The position numbers and the translations under genes are program-made. Shown in pieces: positions 7,524 to 15,874 of a stretch of DNA of 18,296 bases. The notes beneath the pieces were generated by a model. The model was not told the origin of the DNA, ran no database searches, and was given only the letters and a program-made list of their open reading frames with translations. The DNA comes from an uncultured Tabrizicola sp. (lineage in GTDB: Bacteria > Pseudomonadota > Alphaproteobacteria > Rhodobacterales > Rhodobacteraceae): NCBI GenBank assembly GCA_937858255.1, contig CALLZQ010000207.1, positions 1 to 18,296 on the forward strand. Direction: 5' to 3'. Numbering within the stretch: the stretch's first letter is position 1; every line of letters begins with the position of its first letter.

Positions 7524-7558
7524 GCCGGCCGCGGGGGCATCGAGCCCCCTTGGCCGGC
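7524..7558. terminator. GC-rich hairpin between convergent genes
   Basis: GCCGGCC (7524-7530) plus GGGGGC (7533-7538) pair with GCCCCC (7544-7549) plus GGCCGGC (7552-7558). The loop is ATCGA and there is one GC/TT internal mismatch. It lies between the stop of the glycosyltransferase (7493) and the end of kpsT (7600). No T tract follows on either strand, so a bidirectional terminator is likely but not certain. Confidence 0.5.
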
Positions 7559-7599
7559 CCTGCCGGGGAAGACGCCGTGGCCGGTGGCCTGACCTTGGG

Positions 7600-8256
7600 T
7601 CAGACGCTCATGTTGTTCAGGTGGCGGCGGATGGCATGTTCGATATTGTCGAACACGATCAGCTCACCCTTTTCCAGCACCATCCCCATGGTGCAGAGCC
7701 GCCGCATCAGCCCCATGGAATGCGAGACCACGATGGCGCCGCTGTCCTTCATGCGGCGGTTGAACACCTCTTCGCTTTTCTTCTGAAAGGCGGCATCGCC
7801 GACGCTGGTCACTTCATCGACCAGATAGGTGTCAAAGCGGATGCCCATGCTGACGCCAAAGGCAAGGCGCGAGCGCATCCCCGAGGAATAGCTGCGGAAG
7901 GGCAGGTGGAAATGATGGCCGAGTTCGGCGAAATCCTCGACAAAGGCCACCAGCGCATCGGTCTCGACCCCGTAGACCCGGGCGATGAAGCGGGTGTTCT
8001 GCGCCCCGGTCAGATCGCCGTGAAAGCTGCCGGCAAAGCCGACCGGCCATGAGATGGTGCCATCGGTGATCACCCGGCCCGCGCTTGGCTTGATGGTGCC
8101 GGCGATGATGCGCAGCAGCGTCGATTTGCCGGCGCCGTTGCGCCCGAACAGGCCCACCGAGACCCCGGTGGGGAACTCGACATTGATCTGATCCGCGACG
8201 GTCTGGCGCATGCCGTCGAGCGTATAGACCTTGCTGAGGTTTTCCAGCCGGATCAT
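7600..8256 (-). CDS. kpsT: Polysaccharide ABC exporter ATPase, KpsT-like
   Basis: A 218-aa nucleotide-binding subunit that powers export of a finished polysaccharide across the inner membrane with KpsM. Walker A GRNGAGKST is at 38-46, the ABC signature YSSGMRSRL at 123-131, Walker B FDTYLVDE at 141-148 and the H-loop histidine at 179. The segment ISWPVGFAGSFHGDLTGAQN (68-87) is typical of the KpsT/Wzt group. The length matches capsule-type KpsT (about 220 aa), so there is no C-terminal glycan-binding domain as in long Wzt proteins. It lies 15 bp downstream of kpsE on the same strand, surely one operon. Its membrane partner kpsM is on the opposite strand beyond kpsE. Confidence 0.92.
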   Translation of the reverse strand: MIRLENLSKVYTLDGMRQTVADQINVEFPTGVSVGLFGRNGAGKSTLLRIIAGTIKPSAGRVITDGTISWPVGFAGSFHGDLTGAQNTRFIARVYGVETDALVAFVEDFAELGHHFHLPFRSYSSGMRSRLAFGVSMGIRFDTYLVDEVTSVGDAAFQKKSEEVFNRRMKDSGAIVVSHSMGLMRRLCTMGMVLEKGELIVFDNIEHAIRRHLNNMSV

Positions 8257-8271
8257 CGCGGGGCCCGCCCC

Positions 8272-9897
8272 TCAGCGCCGGTCGCGGATGCTGTAGAAGA
8301 TCAGGACCCCGATCGCCCAGGCCATCAACAGGAAGAACCCGGTCAGCCCGATCAGCGTGCCACGCTGGGGATATTCGGATTCCTCGGCCAGAGTCGGGCG
8401 GATATGGGCGGCCAGATAGCGCGACTTGCGCTGCGCCTCGGCCTGGGCTGCGTCAAAGGCCGCCAGCGCCACCCGATAGGCCTGTTCGGCGAATTCGCGG
8501 TCCACGCTCAGCCGCTCGAATTCGGCGACCATGGTGGCATAATCCTCGCCCCCGGGGGCCTGATCGCCCTCATTGAACTTGCGGCGTTCTTCCTCCATGC
8601 GGTTCTTGATCACCTCGATGCGCTGCTCGATCTGGGTGATGCGCGGATCGCCGGCATTGCCGGAACTGCGCAAGAGATCCAGCTCGACATAGCTTTCGGC
8701 CAGTTGCGCCTGAAGGCTGTTGATGATGCCCATCTGGCCCTGAAGGTCGGCCACCGGATCGACCACCCGGGTGCGCATGCGGAAGCTGGTCATCGCCTCG
8801 CGCGCATCTTTCAGCCGGTCGAGCGCGCGTTCCATCTCGATCCGGGCATAGCGGGTCGCATCCTCGCGCGCCTCGGCAGAGAGGGCGTTGATCTTGTCGG
8901 TGCTGTGTTCGAGGATCTTTTCGGCCACCACTGTCGCTTCTTCGCGACTGAAGGCCAGCACCCGCAGCGTCATCAGCCGCGAGCTGGAATCATAGGTGAT
9001 CTTGACCTTGCTCTTCCAGTGATCGACCAGATCCTCGACCGAACCCGAGGGATCGAAGGCAAAGACCGGATCGGCGGGCCAGGCCTTGGCATAGATCGCG
9101 CGCAGGTCGATCTCGGCATCCAGCGCCTCGACCAGTTCCTGACTGTGGATATAGTCGTAAAGGATATCGCTGTCCGATGATCCCCCGCCCGAGAGCCGGG
9201 TGATCCCGCCCAGCAGGTCGAGTGAAGAGGACACTTCCTGCGTGCGCACGGAAAAGCCCACGGTCGAGGCATATTCGTCCTGCGCGATCACCCAGAGATA
9301 GATGGCGCTGGCCAACACGGGCACCAGCACAAGGGCGATAAAGCTGATCATGATGCCGCGATGGCGCGGGCGCACCGTGGCGGCCGTGGCCAGCGGCGGG
9401 CCCTTGGCGGCGGCAGGGGGGGTGGGTGAGGGGGGCACGCCCGGTACGGGAAAGGGATGCGGCTGTGCCGCCGGTTGTGGCTGACCCATGGGCTGACCTG
9501 TCTTTTGTGTCTGTTCCGGCCCGGCCGCAGGCTTGTTTGCCGCCATGGTTCCCGGGGCGGTGCCGCTGCCGGGCCGCGCCGGCGCGCGCTGAAAGCCCGC
9601 CAGCGCGGCCGCCGTGCCGGGACGCAGCGCCGCCGAGGGCGACAGGGTGCCGGCCCGGCGCATCTCGCCCGCCGGTTCGGCGGCGGGGGCGTCGGGGTCT
9701 GGACCGGTTGCCGCGCCGGTCGCGGCGGGCGGGCCCCCGGGGGGTGCTGCGGTGGGGATCATCGTCCCGCTTGCCGGCGCGGGCGGCGCTTCACCCGGAT
9801 CCGGCGCCTCGGGCAGAGAGGCGGCCTCATCCTGCGGCGAAGTGCCCACGGCCTTCAGCACGGGTCTTTGTGTGGATTTTCCCTGAAATTTGGTCAC
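8272..9897 (-). CDS. kpsE: Capsule polysaccharide export inner-membrane protein, KpsE/BexC/CtrB-like, with long Pro-rich N-terminus
   Basis: A 541-aa periplasm-spanning adaptor of group 2-type capsule export (PCP family), linking KpsM/KpsT to an outer-membrane channel. The first 180 residues are a Pro/Ala/Gly-rich, probably disordered cytoplasmic extension. Then come a membrane segment (about 183-205) and a periplasmic region with the family start DEYASTVGFSVRTQ. Long predicted coiled coils follow (about 330-480), then a C-terminal membrane segment (about 514-534) ending IRDRR. E. coli KpsE is about 380 aa, so the core is normal and the extension is extra. The start is GTG at 9897. It is the first gene of the minus-strand kpsE-kpsT pair and divergent from kpsM. 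No convincing promoter was seen in the gap. Confidence 0.88.
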   Translation of the reverse strand: MTKFQGKSTQRPVLKAVGTSPQDEAASLPEAPDPGEAPPAPASGTMIPTAAPPGGPPAATGAATGPDPDAPAAEPAGEMRRAGTLSPSAALRPGTAAALAGFQRAPARPGSGTAPGTMAANKPAAGPEQTQKTGQPMGQPQPAAQPHPFPVPGVPPSPTPPAAAKGPPLATAATVRPRHRGIMISFIALVLVPVLASAIYLWVIAQDEYASTVGFSVRTQEVSSSLDLLGGITRLSGGGSSDSDILYDYIHSQELVEALDAEIDLRAIYAKAWPADPVFAFDPSGSVEDLVDHWKSKVKITYDSSSRLMTLRVLAFSREEATVVAEKILEHSTDKINALSAEAREDATRYARIEMERALDRLKDAREAMTSFRMRTRVVDPVADLQGQMGIINSLQAQLAESYVELDLLRSSGNAGDPRITQIEQRIEVIKNRMEEERRKFNEGDQAPGGEDYATMVAEFERLSVDREFAEQAYRVALAAFDAAQAEAQRKSRYLAAHIRPTLAEESEYPQRGTLIGLTGFFLLMAWAIGVLIFYSIRDRR

Positions 9898-10008
9898 GAC
9901 GATCCGCGGGACTGAATGTTTTCGGCGTCAATTCACCAGCAGGCTTTTCTTACCGCAGGGCCGGTGCTAGGTCTAGCGCCTGTTTTCCGCAAGCCCCGCG
10001 CAGGCCCG

Positions 10009-10839
10009 ATGCCGCCCTCTGCCCCGCCTCTTTCCGCCGCTGCGCCGCCCCTCGATCAGGACGGGCTGCGCGCCCGGCGTTTTCGCAGCCTGCGCACCAT
10101 CGTGGCGCTGATGCTGCGCGAGATGGCCACCTCTTATGGCCGCTCGCCGGGGGGTTATCTCTGGGCGGTGCTGGAACCGGTGGCGGCGCTGGCGATGTTT
10201 TCCCTGGGCTTTTCGGTGGTGTTCCATGCCCCGCCCATCGGCAACAGCTTTCCGCTGTTCTATGCGACGGGCTTTCTGCCCTTCATGCTGTTCAACGATG
10301 TCGCCAACAAGATGGCGACCTCGGTGAACTTCTCGCGCCCGCTTCTGGCCTATCCGGCGGTGACTTTCCTTGATGCGCTGATCGCGCGGTTTTTGCTGAA
10401 CGTGCTGACCCATCTGATGGTCGCCTATATCGTGTTCTTCGGCATTATCGTGATCTTCGAGGCGCGGGCGGATCTTGACCTGCCGGTGATCCTGCTGGGA
10501 TTTTCGCTGGCGGCTTTCCTTGGCATCGGGATCGGCACGCTGAACTGTTATCTGATGACCGCCTATCCGGTCTGGGAGCGTAGCTGGCAGATCGCCACCC
10601 GGCCGCTGTTCATCATCTCGGGCATCTTCTTCACCTATGACTCGATGCCGCGCTTTGCCCAGGATCTCTTGTGGTACAACCCGCTTTTGCATGTGGTGGG
10701 GGTGACGCGGGCGGGATTCTACGGGGCCTATCGGGCGGATTATATCAGCCTGACGCTGGTCACCGGGGTGGCGAGTGTCACGCTTTTGCTGGGGCTGATG
10801 CTGCTTTGGCGCCATCATCGCAGCCTTCTCGAGGGCTGA
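10009..10839 (+). CDS. kpsM: Polysaccharide ABC exporter permease, KpsM-like (ABC-2)
   Basis: A 276-aa ABC-2 type permease that forms the channel for polysaccharide with KpsT. After a Pro-rich lead, the family motif FRSLRTIVALMLREMATSYG (25-44) and RSPGGYLWAVLEPV (45-58) precede about six membrane segments. The late block ISGIFFTYDSMP...NPLLHVVGVTRAGFY (203-238) is also typical of KpsM. The start at 10009 fits the family length. An in-frame ATG at 9916 would add 31 residues and leave only 18 bp to kpsE. It would put the divergent promoters inside genes, so 10009 is preferred, although neither start has a good ribosome site. The 111-bp gap to kpsE (9898-10008) shows no clear promoter. Confidence 0.9.
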   Translation: MPPSAPPLSAAAPPLDQDGLRARRFRSLRTIVALMLREMATSYGRSPGGYLWAVLEPVAALAMFSLGFSVVFHAPPIGNSFPLFYATGFLPFMLFNDVANKMATSVNFSRPLLAYPAVTFLDALIARFLLNVLTHLMVAYIVFFGIIVIFEARADLDLPVILLGFSLAAFLGIGIGTLNCYLMTAYPVWERSWQIATRPLFIISGIFFTYDSMPRFAQDLLWYNPLLHVVGVTRAGFYGAYRADYISLTLVTGVASVTLLLGLMLLWRHHRSLLEG

Positions 10840-10862
10840 GCCGCCGCGCTGCTGATCGGAGG

Positions 10863-10891
10863 CTGACATCCTCTGTCCAAGCGGCTATAGG
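10863..10891 (+). promoter_or_regulatory. Candidate sigma70 promoter for the coiled-coil / sugar synthesis block
   Basis: CTGACA (10863-10868) and TATAGG (10886-10891) are separated by exactly 17 nt. The start point near 10898 would give a leader of about 100 nt before the ATG at 11001. It is the best promoter match in the window and could drive the coiled-coil, ugd and rml genes. Confidence 0.5.
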
Positions 10892-11000
10892 ACGACAGGG
10901 GCGTGACGGCTTCTGGATCGGATTTGATGATTTTTCACATGTTCACAAGGCTGCTGTCCGTACCGGACCTGAGAAAAGAAGAAGAACGAGACCTTCCCTG

Positions 11001-12671
11001 ATGACGGATGGACCAACGCCCGCCCCCTTGCCCCTGATCCTGTGCCTGCCCGCGCCCGAGGCGGTTCCCGCCGCGGCGGCGCTGCTGCCCGCGGGGCAGC
11101 CTGTGGCCGATCTGGCGGCGGCCGAGGCGGGGCTGGCCGCGATGCCGGGGGCACGGCTGGTTCTGATCTGTCCGGCCCCGGCGGTCTGGGTGGCACAATC
11201 GCTGGCGGCGGGGGCGGCGCCGGCCGGCGCGGTCGCCGCGTGGCGGCAGGGGCTGCGGCCGGTGATGGCCTTGCTGCGGACGCGGCGGCGGCAGGTCCGG
11301 CTGGTCTTTGCCGGGGCGCTGGAGGTCGATCCGGCGCCGGTGGCCGAGGTGTTGGGGCTGTCCCTTGCCGGGGATAGGGCGGCAGGCGGCGTTGCCCCTG
11401 CCGATCCGGTGCTGGTGATGATCGCCCGTGATACGCTGGCCCGCGATGTGGCGGCGCAGGCGCTGGCCGATGAATTGGCCGCCAGTGCCCTGTTGACAGG
11501 GGCCGGCGACGCCCCCGATCCCGAACAGGCCCTGATGGCCTATGATGCGCGGCGCGCGGCGCAGAGGCAGGCTGAGACCGAGGCGGCCACGGCCCGTACC
11601 GCCCTGACCGCCGCCGAGGCGCGTCATGAGTCAGAGGCGCGGCTCTTGCACAATCAGATCCGTCTGGCCGATGAGGCCGCAGCCACAGCCCAGGCCGCCC
11701 TGACCAAGGCGCAAGCGCGCCTCTCGGATGCCGAGGGGATCCGCGACAGCCTGCAGGCCGAGGTCGGGTTGCTGCGCGAGCAGATCCGCGCGGATAGTGA
11801 GATGATGGCCGGTCTGGAGACCGCCCTGTCGGAGGCCAAGGGCGCGCATGACAATCTGCAGGCCGAGGCCGGGTTACTGCGCGAGCAGATCCGCGCGGAT
11901 GCCGAGGTGGTGGCCGGTCTGGAAACCGCCCTGTCCGAGCTAAAGAACATACGCAGCGCCCAGCAGGCCGAGATCAAGCTGTTGCGCGAACAGATCCGGT
12001 CCCGCAGCGAGACCGCTACCGGTCTCGAGACGGCTTTGTCCGAGGCGAAAGCGGACCGTGGCGCCCTGCAGGCCGAGATCGGGCTGCTGCGCGAACAGAT
12101 CCATGCTGACAGCGAGACCGCCGGCGGTCTGGAGGCCGCCCTGTCCGAGGCAAAGGCGGACCGCGGCGCCCTTCAGGCCGAGATCAGGCTGCTGCGCGAA
12201 CAGATCCGCGCTGACATCGACGTACAATCCCGGCTTGAGGCCGTGCTCAGGGCCAGCCGCCTTGAGACCCGCGAGGCGCGGGGGCAGGCCGAGGCGGAAT
12301 TCAGCCAGATGATCGGGCAATTGCGCGAACAGGTGTTCCAGACCGGGCAGGCGCTGGCCGGCCATCACAGCCAGCTCGAGGCCTTGCAGGCCGAGCGGGC
12401 CGATCTGATGTCGCAGATCGAACAGGTCGAGGGCGCGCGCGAAGAGCTTGAGGGCTATTATGACCGGGCCCGGCAGTTCTCGGGCCGGATCGAGGCGCTG
12501 ACCGGCGATATCGGCCGGTTGCAGGCCGAGGCCGAGGCGGCCCGGCAGGCGCTGGATGACCGCACCCGGCAGGCCGAATTCCTTGAGGCCGAGATCGGCC
12601 GCATCCACCGCTCGCGCAGCTACCGGCTGACCGAGCCCCTGCGCAAGATCCGCAGCAAGACGCGGAAATAG
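11001..12671 (+). CDS. Coiled-coil protein with 35-residue tandem repeats, function unknown
   Basis: Encodes 556 aa with no signal peptide or membrane segment, so probably cytoplasmic. The N-terminal ~180 residues look globular (alternating strands and helices such as LILCLPAPEA and GARLVLICPAP) and are not recognised. Residues about 185-530 form a long Ala/Glu/Leu/Arg-rich coiled coil. Residues 251-425 are five 35-residue repeats with the core LQAEIGLLREQIRADSE. The C-terminus ends with SRSYRLTEPLRKIRSK, a tail often seen on coiled coils attached to surface-glycan transferases and methyltransferases. The start at 11001 has only a weak upstream GAG. It sits between kpsM and ugd, so a role in polysaccharide assembly, export or length control is inferred. 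It could also be a scaffold for the glycosyltransferases. Confidence 0.8.
   Translation: MTDGPTPAPLPLILCLPAPEAVPAAAALLPAGQPVADLAAAEAGLAAMPGARLVLICPAPAVWVAQSLAAGAAPAGAVAAWRQGLRPVMALLRTRRRQVRLVFAGALEVDPAPVAEVLGLSLAGDRAAGGVAPADPVLVMIARDTLARDVAAQALADELAASALLTGAGDAPDPEQALMAYDARRAAQRQAETEAATARTALTAAEARHESEARLLHNQIRLADEAAATAQAALTKAQARLSDAEGIRDSLQAEVGLLREQIRADSEMMAGLETALSEAKGAHDNLQAEAGLLREQIRADAEVVAGLETALSELKNIRSAQQAEIKLLREQIRSRSETATGLETALSEAKADRGALQAEIGLLREQIHADSETAGGLEAALSEAKADRGALQAEIRLLREQIRADIDVQSRLEAVLRASRLETREARGQAEAEFSQMIGQLREQVFQTGQALAGHHSQLEALQAERADLMSQIEQVEGAREELEGYYDRARQFSGRIEALTGDIGRLQAEAEAARQALDDRTRQAEFLEAEIGRIHRSRSYRLTEPLRKIRSKTRK
11751..12275 (+). repeat. Five tandem 105-bp repeats in the coiled-coil gene
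   Basis: Units begin at 11751, 11856, 11961, 12066 and 12171, each with the codons for (L/Q)QAE and LLREQI. The period of 105 bp is 35 codons, i.e. exactly five heptads, so adding or losing a unit keeps both the frame and the coiled-coil phase. Units 3-5 are most alike around their junctions, and the last unit decays in its second half. A looser related block (SEARLLHNQIR) lies 42 residues before unit 1. Confidence 0.9.
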
Positions 12672-12737
12672 GCCAGAGGATCACCACCCAGAGAGGGCCG
12701 GATGCCGCAACAGCAAGGGTCAGAGAGCGGATCGAAA

Positions 12738-13904
12738 ATGAAGATCATGGTGGCGGGTCTGGGCTATGTCGGCCTGTCGATGGCGGTTCTGCTGGCGCAG
12801 CGCCATTCGGTTCGGGCGCTGGATATCGACCCGGGCCGGGTGGCGATGCTGGGGGCCGGCAAATCGCCGATCGAAGATGCCGAGATCACTGCCCGGCTGG
12901 CGCAGGGCGGGCTTGACCTGACCGCGACCACCGAGCCGGCCGAGGCGATGGCCGGGGCGGAACTGGTCGTCATCTGTACCCCCACCTCTTATGACCCGCG
13001 CAGCAACCGCTTTGACACCACCTCGGTCGAAGAGGTGGCCGAGGCGGCGCTGACCCTGGCCCCGCGCGCGCATATCGTCATCAAATCCACCATTCCCGTC
13101 GGCTTTACCGAGGCGCTGAACGCCCGGCTGGGCACCGACCGCATCCTGTTCTCGCCGGAATTCCTGCGCGAGGGGCGGGCACTTCATGACAACCTGCATC
13201 CTTCGCGCATCGTGGTCGGCGGGCGGGGCGATGCGGCCGAACAATTTGCCGGGCTGCTGAAAGAGGCCTCGCTCGACCCCGGGACCGCGGTCCTGCTGAC
13301 CGGCCCGCGCGAGGCCGAGGCGATCAAGCTCTTTGCCAATACCTATCTGGCGATGCGGGTTGCCTTCTTCAACGAACTCGACAGCTATGCGCTGGCCCAT
13401 GGCATCGACAGCCGCCAGATCATTCAGGGCGTCGGCCTCGATCCGCGCATCGGCAGCCATTACAACAACCCCTCTTTCGGCTATGGCGGCTATTGCCTGC
13501 CCAAGGATACCAAGCAGCTTCTGGCCAATTACGATGCGGTGCCGCAGAACCTGATCCGCGCCATCGTCGAGGCCAATTCGACCCGCAAGGATTTCATCGC
13601 CGAGCGCATTCTGGAACGGCGCCCGCGCCGGGTGGGGATCTACCGGCTGGTGATGAAGGCGGGGTCGGACAATTTCCGCGACAGCGCCATTCAGGGCATC
13701 ATGAAGCGGGTCAAGGCCAAGGGCATCCCGGTCACGGTGTTCGAGCCGCAACTGGCCGGCGATCACTTCTTCAACTCGCCGGTCGAGCGCGATCTGGCGC
13801 GGTTCAAGGCCGAATGCGATGTGATCATCGCCAACCGCCGCGCCCCGGAACTGGCCGATGTCGAGGCCAAGATCTTTACCCGCGATATTTTCGGCGCGGA
13901 TTGA
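12738..13904 (+). CDS. ugd: UDP-glucose 6-dehydrogenase
   Basis: A 388-aa enzyme that oxidises UDP-glucose to UDP-glucuronate with two NAD+, supplying glucuronic acid for capsule or exopolysaccharide. The NAD-binding GLGYVG lies near residues 7-12. The region [19 protein letters not shown] is conserved. The catalytic cysteine C253 is in [14 protein letters not shown]. The C-terminal UDP-binding domain is complete. The length equals E. coli Ugd when the ATG at 12738 is used; AGCGGA is upstream. An in-frame ATG at 12702 has a better GAGAGGG site and would add 12 residues. It follows the coiled-coil gene by 66 bp and precedes rmlB by 72 bp, probably in one transcription unit. Confidence 0.95.
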   Translation: MKIMVAGLGYVGLSMAVLLAQRHSVRALDIDPGRVAMLGAGKSPIEDAEITARLAQGGLDLTATTEPAEAMAGAELVVICTPTSYDPRSNRFDTTSVEEVAEAALTLAPRAHIVIKSTIPVGFTEALNARLGTDRILFSPEFLREGRALHDNLHPSRIVVGGRGDAAEQFAGLLKEASLDPGTAVLLTGPREAEAIKLFANTYLAMRVAFFNELDSYALAHGIDSRQIIQGVGLDPRIGSHYNNPSFGYGGYCLPKDTKQLLANYDAVPQNLIRAIVEANSTRKDFIAERILERRPRRVGIYRLVMKAGSDNFRDSAIQGIMKRVKAKGIPVTVFEPQLAGDHFFNSPVERDLARFKAECDVIIANRRAPELADVEAKIFTRDIFGAD

Positions 13905-13976
13905 TCGCCCCGCCCCGGTTATGGCACAGGGCAGCACATTGGACCCAAGACGGTTTGCAGCAAGCGAGGAACGGGC

Positions 13977-15026
13977 ATGAAACTTCTGGTGACGGGCGGG
14001 GCGGGGTTCATCGGCTCGGCCGTGGTGCGGCAGGCGATCCGCGACGGCCACAGTGTCGTCAATCTGGATGCGCTGACCTATGCCGCCTGTCTGGAAAACG
14101 TGGCCTCGGTGGCCGATGCCCCGGGCTATGTCTTTGAACAGGCCGATATCCGCGACCGCGCCGCGCTGGACCGGATTTTTGCCGCCCATGACCCCGATGC
14201 GGTGATGCATCTGGCCGCCGAAAGCCATGTCGACCGTTCCATCGACGGGCCGGGCGATTTCGTCGAGACCAATATCACCGGCACCTACAACATGCTCGAG
14301 GCCGCGCGCGCCAATTGGACGCGCAGGGGCAAACCTGCGGATTTCCGCTTTCACCATATCTCGACCGATGAGGTCTTTGGCAGCCTGCCCGCCGATCCGG
14401 CGGTGAAATTCACCGAAACCACCCCCTATGATCCGCGCAGCCCCTATTCGGCCTCCAAGGCGGCCAGTGACCATCTGGTGCGCGCCTGGCATGAGACCTA
14501 TGGCCTGCCGGTGGTCCTGACCAATTGCTCGAACAATTACGGGCCCTATCACTTTCCCGAAAAGCTGATCCCGGTGATCATCCTCAATGCGCTGGCCGGC
14601 AAGCCGCTGCCGATCTATGGCGACGGGTCGAACATCCGCGACTGGCTCTATGTCGAGGATCATGCCGATGCGCTGTTGCTGGTGGTGCAAAAGGGGCAGG
14701 TGGGGCGCAGCTACAATATCGGCGGCGAGAATGAGCGGACCAATCTGGAGCTGGTGAAAACGCTTTGCGCCATTCTGGACCGGCAGCGGCCCAAGGCGGC
14801 CGGGTCCTATGCCGATCAGATCACCTTTGTCACCGACCGCCCCGGCCATGATGCGCGCTATGCGATTGACCCTGCCCGCATCCGCGCCGAACTGGGCTGG
14901 CGGCCATCGGTGACGGTCGAAGAGGGGCTGGCGCGCACCGTCGCCTGGTATCTGGACAATGAGGCCTGGTGGCGCCCGCTTCAGGCCCGCCATGGTGTCG
15001 GCCAGCGGCTGGGGGTCAAGGCATGA
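13977..15026 (+). CDS. rmlB: dTDP-glucose 4,6-dehydratase
   Basis: A 349-aa short-chain dehydrogenase/reductase catalysing the second step of dTDP-L-rhamnose synthesis (dTDP-glucose to dTDP-4-keto-6-deoxyglucose). It shows the NAD-binding TGGAGFIG (6-13), the catalytic T129-D130-E131 triad in ISTDEVFG, and YSASK (Y156, K160). Sugar-binding [17 protein letters not shown] is also present. A GAGGAA ribosome site precedes the ATG. Its stop overlaps the rmlD start (ATGA), implying translational coupling. The length is normal (E. coli RmlB 361 aa). Confidence 0.96.
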   Translation: MKLLVTGGAGFIGSAVVRQAIRDGHSVVNLDALTYAACLENVASVADAPGYVFEQADIRDRAALDRIFAAHDPDAVMHLAAESHVDRSIDGPGDFVETNITGTYNMLEAARANWTRRGKPADFRFHHISTDEVFGSLPADPAVKFTETTPYDPRSPYSASKAASDHLVRAWHETYGLPVVLTNCSNNYGPYHFPEKLIPVIILNALAGKPLPIYGDGSNIRDWLYVEDHADALLLVVQKGQVGRSYNIGGENERTNLELVKTLCAILDRQRPKAAGSYADQITFVTDRPGHDARYAIDPARIRAELGWRPSVTVEEGLARTVAWYLDNEAWWRPLQARHGVGQRLGVKA

Positions 15027-15874
15027 GCCTTCTGGTCTTTGGCACCTCGGGGCAATTGGCCTGCGAATTGCGCCGCGCGGCGCCAGAGGCGATCTATCTG
15101 GGCCGGGCCGAGGCCGATCTGTCCGACCCCGCCGCCTGCGCGGCGGCGATCAGGGCGCACCGCCCCGAGGCGGTGATCAATGCCGCCGCCTGGACCGCCG
15201 TGGACAAGGCGGAAACCGAAGAGGCCGCGGCAACCGTGATCAATGGCGCGGCCCCCGGCGCCATGGCCCGGGCCTGTGCCGATCTGGGCATTCCGCTGGT
15301 GCATGTCTCGACCGATTACGTCTTTGACGGCGCGGGCACAGCCGCCTTTGCGCCGGAGGCCCCCACCGCGCCGCTGGGCGCCTATGGCCGGTCCAAGCTG
15401 GCCGGCGAGGTGGCGATCCGCGCCGCGGGCGGCCCCCATGCGATCCTGCGCACCTCTTGGGTGTTTTCTGCCCATGGCGCGAATTTCCTGAAAACCATGC
15501 TGCGGCTGGGGCGTGAGCGCGCGCATCTGAACGTCGTCGCCGATCAGATCGGCGGCCCCACCCCGGCGCGCGATCTGGCCGCCGCCTGCCTGCGCATTGC
15601 CGCCGCGCTGACCGCCGATCCGGGCAAGGCCGGCACCTATCATTTCGCCGGCGCCCCCGATGTCTCCTGGGCGGATTTTGCCCGGGCGATCATGGATCAG
15701 GCCGGTCTGGCCTGCCGGATCGAGGATATTCCGACCAGCGCCTATCCCACCCCGGCGCGGCGCCCGGCCAACAGCCGGATGGATTGTACCAGCCTTTCAA
15801 CCTTTGGCCTTTCCCGGCCCGACTGGCGCCCCGGCGTCCGCGCGGCCCTTCAGGAACTGGGAGCGATTTCATGA
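15023..15874 (+). CDS. rmlD: dTDP-4-dehydrorhamnose reductase
   Basis: A 283-aa NAD(P)H-dependent reductase catalysing the last step of dTDP-L-rhamnose synthesis. Motifs are FGTSGQLA (6-13), STDYVFDG (96-103), the catalytic pair Y121/K125 in YGRSK, and the C-terminal RPANSRMDC, typical of RmlD. The ATG overlaps the rmlB stop and fixes the start, although the frame is open further upstream. Its own stop overlaps the rmlA ATG. It needs the product of RmlC, whose gene is not in the window. Confidence 0.95.
   Translation: MSLLVFGTSGQLACELRRAAPEAIYLGRAEADLSDPAACAAAIRAHRPEAVINAAAWTAVDKAETEEAAATVINGAAPGAMARACADLGIPLVHVSTDYVFDGAGTAAFAPEAPTAPLGAYGRSKLAGEVAIRAAGGPHAILRTSWVFSAHGANFLKTMLRLGRERAHLNVVADQIGGPTPARDLAAACLRIAAALTADPGKAGTYHFAGAPDVSWADFARAIMDQAGLACRIEDIPTSAYPTPARRPANSRMDCTSLSTFGLSRPDWRPGVRAALQELGAIS

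Noticed and set aside
9868..9880. TGTGGATTT, similar to a DnaA box on the reverse strand
   Set aside because: It is a single imperfect match inside kpsE, far from the iterons, and expected by chance.
9898..10008. Divergent promoters between kpsE and kpsM
   Set aside because: Control must lie near here, but no -35/-10 pair with acceptable match and spacing was found on either strand (the minus-strand TTGACG has no -10).
11751..12275. Regular direct repeats considered as a CRISPR-like array
   Set aside because: The repeats are contiguous, 105 bp long, coding and heptad-phased, with no unique spacers; they are coiled-coil repeats.
12720..14993. Minus-strand open frame of 757 codons opposite ugd and rmlB
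   Set aside because: It spans two well-supported genes on the other strand and has shadow-like composition and no motif.
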